From: an uncultured bacterium
GTDB taxonomy: Bacteria; Planctomycetota; UBA1135; GCA-002686595
Reading direction: 5' to 3'
Length of the DNA: 64,000 nt
Assembly (NCBI GenBank): GCA_938075305.1
Contig: CALJGV010000006.1
Coordinates: 62,001 to 126,000, forward strand
The translations under genes and the position numbers were made by a program. Positions 8,396 through 15,756 of the stretch are shown here, piece after piece; within the stretch, counting starts at the first letter, position 1; each line of letters begins with the position of its first letter. The notes beneath the pieces were generated by a model that was not told the origin of the DNA, ran no database searches, and worked only from the letters and a program-made list of their open reading frames with translations.

Positions 8396-9976
8396 TCAGC
8401 TGCCCTCGCGGAGGGTCCGCAGCAGCGCGTTGGCGACCTCCCGCAGCTTCGCCTCGTCGGCCCTCGCCGGGCGCCGCAGGTACTGGTCCAGGGTGGCGAT
8501 GGCGTCCTCCTTCTGCCCGCTCTCCCCCTGACACCGGGCGAGCATGAGCGCCACCTCGAGCCCGAGGGGTTCACCGTCGAGCTCGGAGTTCCGGAGCGCA
8601 CGCTCCAGCGCGGGGACGGCCTCGGCGAAGCGGCCCGCGTGGAAGCGCAGCTCCCCCAGCAGGTGGTGAGCCATCGCGTCCTCGGGGTCCACGAGCGTTG
8701 CCTGCTCGGCGAAGACCAGGGCCCCCTCGAGGTCTTGCTTCCCCATGGCCTCCACGGCTCGCTGGATGTAGACGGCGCCCGACAGCTCGGCCAGCCCGGG
8801 GACCTGGGGGTCCGTATCACGGGCGGCAGCTGCCAGCTGCCCCGCCGCCTGGGTGTCCCCGTCGGTGAGCGCCGCGGCCGCCGACTCGAGGAACCAGCCC
8901 GAGATCGTGTATCGGCCGCGCTCCCCCTCGCCGAGCAGGCCGACGGCCTCGGCGACCTGGAGGCGCAGGCTGGGGGTCTCTCCGGCAACGGCGGCGAGCA
9001 CCGCGGCGTCGAAGGCCCCGCGGGCCTCCGACTCGAAGAAGGTCTTGGCCATCCCCTGCTCGACCTCCGCGCAGCGGAGCTCGCGGGCCCGCAGGTAGTA
9101 CTTGCGAGCCGCAGCGCGGTCGCCAGCCACCTGGGCCTTGACGCCTGCTGACCAGCTCATGCGAGCGACGAGATCGCCCAAGGGCTCCCCATCCTTGAGG
9201 AGTTGCTCGAGCAGGGCGATGCCCCCGGAGAAGTCACGGTTCTCCGCGATGATGATCTCCGCGTAGGTGCGGCGCGCGTCCGGGTCGGTCGGATCGAACT
9301 CGAGGGAGCGCTGGATTCGCTCGAGCGCGAGCTGGCCCTGGTCCTCGGCCATGGCCCGCTGGGCGGCCAGCAGGTTGGCCTGCCCGAGCGGCCGGCCCAT
9401 GAACGGGAGCTCGGGGTCCGCGCGCAGCGCGGATTCCAGGAGCCCGAGCCCGATCTTCCCGCCCCCCACCGTGGTGATGGCGAGGATCCCCTGGGCACGC
9501 TGCAGTTCGGGGGTCAGGGCGCCGGCGGCCTCCATGCCCCGAGCGATCTCCTCCCGCGCCGAGTCGTGCAGCCCGATGGCTGCGTACAGCTCCGCCGCCG
9601 TGGCGTACGGCCTGGGATCGGCGGGGTTCATGGCCCGCGACGCCTCGATCTCCTGGAGCCAGGCGCCCCGATCCCCCTGGATGACCACCAGGCGGGCGCG
9701 GAGCAGCGGGCCCTCAAGGCCCAGCTCGGGTTGAATCGCGTCGAGCATGGGCGCCGCGAGGTCGGTCCGGCCCTCATCGAGCCAACGGCGGAGCTGGACC
9801 ACCTCGGCGCGACCGTCCCGCCGGAGCTTGGAGGAGGCCGCGGAGAGCGCGCCCCCGTCCCCGTCCGCGGGGCTGGATTCGGAGCCGCCGCAGCCCGCGA
9901 GGAGGGCGACGAGCGCCGCCGCCGTGAGGCGGGGGCAGGCGAGGTGCAGCAGCGAGCGTTGGGGGGAGTCGGACAT
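8396..9976 (-). CDS. TPR-repeat lipoprotein
   Basis: A 526-residue protein. The signal peptide ends at a lipobox, LLAGC (Cys at about residue 29), followed by a GGSESSPADGDGG linker typical of lipoproteins. The rest is a helical solenoid: repeated Leu/Ala/Tyr patterns spaced about 34 residues apart, such as DPDARRTYAEIIIAENRDFS, DPEDAMAHHLLGELRFHAGR and DAIATLDQYLRRP. It probably works as a periplasmic or outer-membrane scaffold. It is transcribed away from mtaB, with a 77-base divergent spacer. No partner is evident nearby, although other TPR proteins occur in the secretin locus 6 kb away. Confidence 0.8.
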   Translation of the reverse strand: MSDSPQRSLLHLACPRLTAAALVALLAGCGGSESSPADGDGGALSAASSKLRRDGRAEVVQLRRWLDEGRTDLAAPMLDAIQPELGLEGPLLRARLVVIQGDRGAWLQEIEASRAMNPADPRPYATAAELYAAIGLHDSAREEIARGMEAAGALTPELQRAQGILAITTVGGGKIGLGLLESALRADPELPFMGRPLGQANLLAAQRAMAEDQGQLALERIQRSLEFDPTDPDARRTYAEIIIAENRDFSGGIALLEQLLKDGEPLGDLVARMSWSAGVKAQVAGDRAAARKYYLRARELRCAEVEQGMAKTFFESEARGAFDAAVLAAVAGETPSLRLQVAEAVGLLGEGERGRYTISGWFLESAAAALTDGDTQAAGQLAAAARDTDPQVPGLAELSGAVYIQRAVEAMGKQDLEGALVFAEQATLVDPEDAMAHHLLGELRFHAGRFAEAVPALERALRNSELDGEPLGLEVALMLARCQGESGQKEDAIATLDQYLRRPARADEAKLREVANALLRTLREGS

Positions 9977-10053
9977 GGATTCGGGGGAGGTGGGCAGAAG
10001 TGTAGGCCGTCGTCGACGTGGGGTGGGTGCTCCGCTTCGGCTACCATGCGCCC

Positions 10054-11421
10054 ATGGACACGCCGCGCGGAGGCTCGAACCACAGCGACACCCCTGGATC
10101 CGTGCGCTTCGTCACCTTCGGGTGTAAGGCGAACCAGTACGACACCCAGGTCCTGCGCGAGGCCCTCGGGCGCAGGGGGCTGAAGGAGACCGGTCCCGGC
10201 GCGGACCTCGTGGTGGTGAACACCTGCACGGTCACGGCCGAGGCCGGTCGCAAGGCGCGCCAGCTGATCCGGCGGATCGGCCGGGAGACCCCTGCCGCCC
10301 GGGTCGCGGTGACCGGCTGCCTCGCAGAATCGGAGCCGGAGATCCTGCGCGAGATCCCCAACGTGGAGTGGGTCCTGGGGAACGGTGAGGCCAAGCGCCC
10401 GGTCAACTTCCTGCGCCAGATCGGCCAGGAGGTGGACCCCGAGGAGCTCGGGATTCCGGCCGGAATCACCGAATTCGCGGGCCACAGGCGCGCTTTCCTC
10501 AAGATTCAGGATGGCTGCGACAAGCGCTGCGCCTTCTGCATCATCCCCCACGTCCGGGGCCGAAGCACCAGCCGCCCGGCCGAGGAGCTGGCCTCCGAGG
10601 TCCAGCGCCTCGTGGCGTCCGGGCACGTCGAGATCGTGCTCTGCGGCATCCATATCGGCCACTGGGGCCTCGACATCGGGTCCAGCTTCTCGGCCCTGCT
10701 GCGCCGCCTGGTGGAGGTCGAAGGGGTGGGCCCCCACGGGCGTCCGGTGGAGTGGCGCCTGCGCGTCTCGTCGATCGAAGCCACCGAGGTCGACGACGAC
10801 ATGGTGGCCCTCATGGCGGACCGCCCCGATCGGATCGCGCCGCACCTCCACATGCCCATGCAGTCCGGGGCCGACCCCGTCCTGAAGGCCATGAACCGCT
10901 GGTACACGGTCGCCGAGTACCTGCAGGCCTGCCACCGGATCCGGGCCCGGCTGGATCGGCCCGCGTTCACCGCGGACATCCTGGTGGGCTTCCCGGGGGA
11001 GACCGACGCCGACTTCGAGCGCACCCTCGCCACCGCCGAGGAGGCCGGGTTCACCAAGGTCCACGTCTTCCCCTTCTCGGCACGGCCAGGGACTCCGGCC
11101 GCCGAGATGGGCTCCCGGGTGCCTCCGGAGATCTCAAGGGAGCGCCGCGCGGCCCTCTCTGAGGCCGCCAGCGGCTGGGAGGAGGCCTTCCGACGGGACC
11201 TCCACGGGGCCCGGGATCGCATCGTCCTGGAGGGTTTCGTGGGTCTCTCGGGCCGCTATCAGCGGGTGAGCATCGACCCGGATCGCATCGAGGGGGTCCC
11301 CCCCGACGCCATCGATGTGGTCCTGGAGTGCGCCACGGAGACCACCTCCGACGGGCGTGAGATCTCCCGACTCCGGGGTCGACCGGTGCACCCGGAGCGG
11401 CCGGCGGAGGTCTCACTGTGA
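10054..11421 (+). CDS. mtaB: tRNA N6-threonylcarbamoyladenosine(37) methylthiotransferase MtaB
   Basis: A 455-residue radical SAM methylthiotransferase. The N-terminal MTTase domain ligates an auxiliary [4Fe-4S] cluster with Cys24 (TFGCKANQYD), Cys58 (VNTCTVT) and Cys89 (VTGCLAE). The radical SAM motif is CDKRCAFC (Cys155/159/162), followed by IIPHVRGRSTSRP, and the MPMQSGADPVLKAMNR segment is also typical. A short TRAM-like C-terminus follows. The CKxNQ form of the first motif points to MtaB (ms2t6A37 formation) rather than MiaB or RimO. I use the ATG at 10054; a GTG 36 bases upstream gives a non-conserved extension. It overlaps the next gene by 4 bases. Confidence 0.92.
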   Translation: MDTPRGGSNHSDTPGSVRFVTFGCKANQYDTQVLREALGRRGLKETGPGADLVVVNTCTVTAEAGRKARQLIRRIGRETPAARVAVTGCLAESEPEILREIPNVEWVLGNGEAKRPVNFLRQIGQEVDPEELGIPAGITEFAGHRRAFLKIQDGCDKRCAFCIIPHVRGRSTSRPAEELASEVQRLVASGHVEIVLCGIHIGHWGLDIGSSFSALLRRLVEVEGVGPHGRPVEWRLRVSSIEATEVDDDMVALMADRPDRIAPHLHMPMQSGADPVLKAMNRWYTVAEYLQACHRIRARLDRPAFTADILVGFPGETDADFERTLATAEEAGFTKVHVFPFSARPGTPAAEMGSRVPPEISRERRAALSEAASGWEEAFRRDLHGARDRIVLEGFVGLSGRYQRVSIDPDRIEGVPPDAIDVVLECATETTSDGREISRLRGRPVHPERPAEVSL

Positions 11422-12356
11422 GTCACCCGTCCCCCCAGGAAGGGTCTTCAGGTGCCCCGGAGGACGAGGTCGCCAGCCTCAGCCTGGCCCTCCAGCACAC
11501 CCTGGCGCGCCGCGCTGCCCTCGGGCAACGGCGGTTGGCTCGCGTGGACCGCCCCGCGCCGGCCCCGGCCGGACGGCCCGGTCCATCGGCTCCCCCTGCG
11601 GCCGGTCCCACGCCACTCCCGGGGGCTGCACCAGCGCCCGTCCAGGGCACCCCTGCGCCCACGGCCCGGCCCGCTCGCTCCACGCCGGGGACGGCGGCGC
11701 CCCCGGCCGCGGCGGTCCGCCCCGTCCCCGCGGGGCATCCCGTCCCCGCGGGCGTGAGCCCGGAACGCCTCGCGGTACAGGCGAAGGGAGCCTCCTCCCT
11801 CGAGGAGCTGCGAGCCTGCGTGGCCGAATGCACCGCCTGCGCGCTCGCAGCAACCCGGACCCAGACGGTATTCGGAGACGGTGGAGGCGCGCGTCGAATC
11901 CTCTTCGTTGGGGAGGGGCCCGGGGAGCAGGAGGACCGTCAGGGGGTCCCCTTCGTGGGCCGCGCAGGGGCCCTGCTGGACGACATCATCACCAAGGGCA
12001 TGGGGCTCCGCCGGGAAGAGGTCTACATCGCCAACGTCGTCAAGTGCCGCCCGCCGGAGAATCGCGACCCCCTCCCCGAGGAAAAAGCCCTGTGCACCGC
12101 ATGGCTGGATCGACAGATCGAGCTGCTCGACCCCACGGTCATCATCCCCCTCGGACGCCACGCTGCGGGGCATATCCTGGGCGTGGATGCCCCCCTGGGG
12201 CGCCTGAGGGGCAAGGTGCACGACCACCGTGGCCGCAAAGTCGTCCCCACCTACCACCCCGCCTACCTGCTCCGTTCTCCCCACGAGAAGCGCAAGACCT
12301 GGGAGGACATCCAGCTCGCCATGGAGGTGGCCGGACTCCCCCGCCGTGGCGCATGA
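11418..12356 (+). CDS. Uracil-DNA glycosylase, family 4 (Fe-S type), with disordered N-terminus
   Basis: A 312-residue protein starting at a GTG that overlaps the mtaB stop (GTGA). Residues from about 120 on form a family 4 UDG: cluster Cys in AECTACALA, catalytic motif GEGPGEQEDRQGVPFVG, then YIANVVKCRPPENRDP with a second Cys 16 residues further on (ALCTAW), and the PTYHPAYLL motif. The enzyme removes uracil from deaminated DNA. The first ~115 residues are mostly Pro/Ala/Gly/Arg and look disordered, an unusual extension for this family. Coupling to mtaB suggests one operon, with no obvious functional link. Confidence 0.9.
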   Translation: MSHPSPQEGSSGAPEDEVASLSLALQHTLARRAALGQRRLARVDRPAPAPAGRPGPSAPPAAGPTPLPGAAPAPVQGTPAPTARPARSTPGTAAPPAAAVRPVPAGHPVPAGVSPERLAVQAKGASSLEELRACVAECTACALAATRTQTVFGDGGGARRILFVGEGPGEQEDRQGVPFVGRAGALLDDIITKGMGLRREEVYIANVVKCRPPENRDPLPEEKALCTAWLDRQIELLDPTVIIPLGRHAAGHILGVDAPLGRLRGKVHDHRGRKVVPTYHPAYLLRSPHEKRKTWEDIQLAMEVAGLPRRGA

Positions 12357-12822
12357 GGCGACCGCCCGCGTCGGAATGACGAGGCGCTGCGGGCAGCGGG
12401 CGCAGAACGGGAGAAGGCCGGCCCCGGCTCGGTAACCTCGTCGGCACTCTCCGATATCGGACCCGTGTCATCTGAGATGTTGGTGCCCGTTGACCCTTCT
12501 GCGCGGGAACCGTACTCTCCGAAGCCCAACAGAGGCGCTCCATCGGGCTCCGCCGCTTCAGCGGGGGCTCCCGATGCTGGATGTCGACGCGGTCCTGACC
12601 GGCCCGTAGTCTCCAGCAACGGACGCGAGATCCCCCCAACAACCCGTTCTTAGAACCGCCCCGCGTCCCGTTCCACGGCCCAGATGCGACCATCTTGTCG
12701 CCCTGGGCACGCATCCCCCCCAGCGTTCGCTCCTGTCCCCCACTCACCGGCTGTGTCGGTGACGACCTGGGGCGGACGACCGTCATCTCCCCCCGACGAC
12801 CCACACGCGTCTGACTCGATCC
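12357..12822. other. Long intergenic/leader region before secretin A
   Basis: 466 bases with no credible gene. It contains the promoter at 12490-12518. Shortly downstream, a hairpin-forming segment lies at 12541-12576, where CATCGGG pairs with CCCGATG and an inner CCGCT pairs with AGCGG. The rest is C-rich and pyrimidine-rich, with no ribosome binding site near the downstream ATG. The predicted untranslated leader is about 300 bases, long enough to hold a regulatory element, but I recognise no known riboswitch. Confidence 0.5.
12490..12518 (+). promoter_or_regulatory. Sigma-70-type promoter for secretin A
   Basis: TTGACC at 12490-12495, a 17-base spacer, and TACTCT at 12513-12518. The -35 matches the consensus at five of six positions and the spacing is ideal. 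The same combination (TTGACG, 17 bases, TACTCT) precedes secretin B at 22744-22772. Predicted initiation is near 12525, giving a leader of about 300 bases. Confidence 0.65.
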
Positions 12823-15456
12823 ATGCGGACAAGTCTTTCCTACCTTCCGTTCCTGATCGCGGCATCCGTCGCATGCCAAGGCACTGACCCCAGCATCTCC
12901 ACCGATGCGGTCGCGGACACCGCGACCTCGGAGTCCAGTGACCTCTTCACGTCCAACGTCGCCTCTGCGGGCGAGGACGCCGACTTCGCGCTGGCCACCA
13001 ACGTGGTCGCCCAGGAAGGCGACGACGGTGACGACGGCGCCGACGAGAGCATCAACACCGCTCTGCTGCGGATGCAGAAGAGCAAGGTGCTCTCCCAGCA
13101 GTTCGCCGCCCGCGCGGACGAGGCGCTGAGCCGGTCGGATCTCCAGGGGGCGCTCGTGCTCTACTCCGAGGCGGTCCAGATGGACCCGGCGAACCAGGCG
13201 GCCCGCGAGGGGTTCCGCAAGGTCGAGGCCATGATGGGCGACCCGCTCGCCCAGGGCGCCGAGGGCTTCGCCTCCGAGGCAGACCGCTACCTGGTCAAGC
13301 AGACGATGACCCGCGCCCGCGCTGAGGAGTGGGACGCCAAAGGTGAGGCCGCCATGCGCGCCGGCGACTACGACCGCGCGATCGAGAGCTTCCGTCAGGC
13401 GGAGACGATCCTCCGCATCGACCCGCTCATCGCGACCAACTCCCTCGACGAGCGGCTCGTGAGCAACAAGCTCAAGGAGGCCATGCTCCTCCGCGACGAG
13501 GCCGCGCAACTGGAGATCGCGCAGCAGCGCTCCGCCGCCGCCGAGGAGGCCGCCCGCAAGCAGGACGCCGAGCGCGACCGGGTGCGCAACAAGCTCAGCA
13601 GCTACTACGAGCGCGCCAACTCCGCCTTCATGGCAGAGAACTACGACGAGGCCGCGAAGTTCGCCCAGCTCATCCTCGTGGCCGACCCCGGCAGCGAGGC
13701 CGCCCAGGAGCTCCTCGAGACCTCGCGCGCCGCCGGGCACGCCAAAGTCGACGAGCGCCAGCGCCGTGACTACCGCGAGGAGTGGCTCCGCACGTTCGAC
13801 GACCTGCGGACCATGGACCTCCCCCAGACGCAGCCCCTGGTCTTCGACCTGGACCGCTGGAAGGAAGTCAGCACCCGCCGCTCCTTCTCCAGCATTCAGA
13901 TCGAGTCTGCGGACGACCCCGAGCGCGCCGCCGTGCTCGAGCGCCTCGACCAGACCGTGGTCCCGGCTCGCTTCGGCGACGAGGACGGCCCCGCTGCGCT
14001 CTCCAGCGTCGCGAACTTCCTCCAGGCCCAGAGCGGCGTCAACTTCCAGATCAGCTCGCTGGTCTACGACGAGATCGGTGAGGACGAGGTCGCGGTCGAC
14101 CTCGACGTCTCCGAGCGCAGCGTCACCCAGATCCTCGACATGATCGCTCTGCTCACCGAGGGCATGAGCTGGAAGATCGAGGACGGCGTGGTCCTGTTCG
14201 TCACCGACGGCGAGATGACCGGCGGTCAGGTCAGCGCGACCTACTCGGTGGCCGACCTCGTGACGCCGATCCCGGACTATCCGGGGCCCGACATCAACAT
14301 CTCCCCCTCCGACGGCCTCCCCATCCCGGACGAGGACCTCCCGGAGCGTGAGGCCAACGTGATCGGCACCGGCGAGCTCGAGGAGCTGATCATGAACAAC
14401 ATCGCCCCGGCGAGCTGGGGCGACGATCCGGCCAACTCGATCCGCGTCACGGAGAAGGGAACCCTCGTGGTCAGCCAGACCCCCGAGGTCCAGGGCAAGA
14501 TCAAGGAGCTCCTCGACGACCTCCGCGAGTCCACGGGCATCCTGGTCGATATCCAGGCGCGCTTCATGCGCGTTGAGGACAGCTTCCTCGAGGACATCGG
14601 CGTCGACTTCCGCGGCCTCGGCCTCCCGGGCCCCGGCCCGAACGGCGTCGAGTTCAACGACTTCGGCGACGGCTCGTCCGAGTTCGGCGACGTCATCGGT
14701 CGCACCAGTGACGTCGGCGCCTACTTCGACGACGGCCCCGACGGCAGCTACCGCGGCCGGGTCGAGGACCTGTACGACTCCCAGCTTGGCTCGGACAACT
14801 TCCAGGCCTCCGGCGGGCTCTCGTTCCAGTGGGCGTTCCTCAACGACCTCCAGCTGGAGCTCATCCTGCGCGCGGTCAGCAAGAGCGAGCGCAAGGAGAC
14901 AGTGGTCGCCCCGCGGCTGCTCGTGAACAACGGCGCCCGCGCCAACATCTCGGTGCTCAACCAGGTCGCTTACGTCTCTGACTTCGACGTCCAGATCGCC
15001 CAGGCCGCGTCCATCGCGGACCCGATCATCAACGTCATCCAGGACGGCGTGGTGCTCGACGTGCGACCGGTGGTCTCCGCTGACCGCCGCTTCATCACCC
15101 TCGAGCTGCGCCCGACCATCGCCAAGCTGAAGCGTCCGATCGAGGACAAGCCGACCACCCTCGGCACCCAGAACTCGGTCACCATCCAGCTGCCCGAGGT
15201 CTCCATCGAGCGAGTCCGGACCTCCATCCCGATCATGGATGGCGGCACGGTCCTCCTCGGCGGCCTGAAGGAGTCCCGCAAGCAGGACAAGCGCTCCGGC
15301 GTCCCGTTCCTCAACAAGATTCCGCTGCTGAACTTCCTGTTCGAGCGGAAGGGCAACTACACCGCCAACCGCAAGCTCCTGATCCTGCTCAAGGGCGTCA
15401 TCGTCATCCCGAAGGAAGACGCCCCCAGCGACGCCGAGCTCGGCCGCGACTTCTGA
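12823..15456 (+). CDS. Secretin A: TPR/coiled-coil protein with C-terminal GspD-type secretin domain
   Basis: An 877-residue exported protein. The signal peptide (MRTSLSYLPFLIAASVA, then Cys18) could be a lipobox. Residues ~70-330 form helical TPR/coiled-coil repeats. Residues ~385-465 resemble an STN/N0 domain (SSVANFLQAQSGVNFQI, then a beta-rich VVLFVTDG). Residues ~510-570 form the short N1-like domain seen in planctomycete GspD proteins (NNIAPASWGDD, VVSQTPEVQGKIKELL). Residues ~570-862 are the secretin domain, with VVLDVRPVVSADRRFITLEL, DGGTVLLGGL and the signature VPFLNKIPLLNFLFERK. Secretins form outer-membrane channels. There is no GspE/GspF or pilus gene here; the neighbours are TPR proteins and an ExbB/ExbD motor. 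It is a paralogue of the gene at 23049-25685. Confidence 0.88.
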   Translation: MRTSLSYLPFLIAASVACQGTDPSISTDAVADTATSESSDLFTSNVASAGEDADFALATNVVAQEGDDGDDGADESINTALLRMQKSKVLSQQFAARADEALSRSDLQGALVLYSEAVQMDPANQAAREGFRKVEAMMGDPLAQGAEGFASEADRYLVKQTMTRARAEEWDAKGEAAMRAGDYDRAIESFRQAETILRIDPLIATNSLDERLVSNKLKEAMLLRDEAAQLEIAQQRSAAAEEAARKQDAERDRVRNKLSSYYERANSAFMAENYDEAAKFAQLILVADPGSEAAQELLETSRAAGHAKVDERQRRDYREEWLRTFDDLRTMDLPQTQPLVFDLDRWKEVSTRRSFSSIQIESADDPERAAVLERLDQTVVPARFGDEDGPAALSSVANFLQAQSGVNFQISSLVYDEIGEDEVAVDLDVSERSVTQILDMIALLTEGMSWKIEDGVVLFVTDGEMTGGQVSATYSVADLVTPIPDYPGPDINISPSDGLPIPDEDLPEREANVIGTGELEELIMNNIAPASWGDDPANSIRVTEKGTLVVSQTPEVQGKIKELLDDLRESTGILVDIQARFMRVEDSFLEDIGVDFRGLGLPGPGPNGVEFNDFGDGSSEFGDVIGRTSDVGAYFDDGPDGSYRGRVEDLYDSQLGSDNFQASGGLSFQWAFLNDLQLELILRAVSKSERKETVVAPRLLVNNGARANISVLNQVAYVSDFDVQIAQAASIADPIINVIQDGVVLDVRPVVSADRRFITLELRPTIAKLKRPIEDKPTTLGTQNSVTIQLPEVSIERVRTSIPIMDGGTVLLGGLKESRKQDKRSGVPFLNKIPLLNFLFERKGNYTANRKLLILLKGVIVIPKEDAPSDAELGRDF

Positions 15457-15490
15457 TCCCTGGCCCTCCCCGAGGGGGCCAAGGACGCAG

Positions 15491-15535
15491 CCGCCGCGCG
15501 GCCCGCCTCAGCGGGCCGCGCGGCGGTTTCCTTGT
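15491..15535 (+). terminator. Rho-independent terminator after secretin A
   Basis: A perfect 16-bp GC stem (15491-15506 with 15511-15526), a four-base CTCA loop, then TTTCCTTGTT. It lies 34 bases past the secretin A stop codon, so secretin A is probably transcribed separately from the following TPR genes. Confidence 0.85.
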
Positions 15536-15570
15536 TGGACGAGATCGGGCACGCAAGGGGCGCTCACCCG

Positions 15571-15599
15571 TTCACAGGGACGCCGGCTTGCCGTATCCT
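15571..15599 (+). promoter_or_regulatory. Candidate promoter for the large TPR gene
   Basis: TTCACA at 15571-15576, a 17-base spacer, and TATCCT at 15594-15599, located between the secretin A terminator and the TPR gene at 15757. Predicted leader is about 150 bases. Spacing and the -10 are good; the -35 matches the consensus at four of six positions. Confidence 0.5.
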
Positions 15600-15756
15600 C
15601 TGCCGCCCGCTTCCTGGTCCCCAGGAGCGTCCGAGCCCGCATCCCGGATTCCTCGGCGCGCCCCCGGTCACCTCTCACATTCAGCGGACTAAGACCCGGT
15701 CGAAGCCCCACGCCGGCCTCCCCCCCAGCGAGGCCCCGCGAACGCGACGAACGAAC

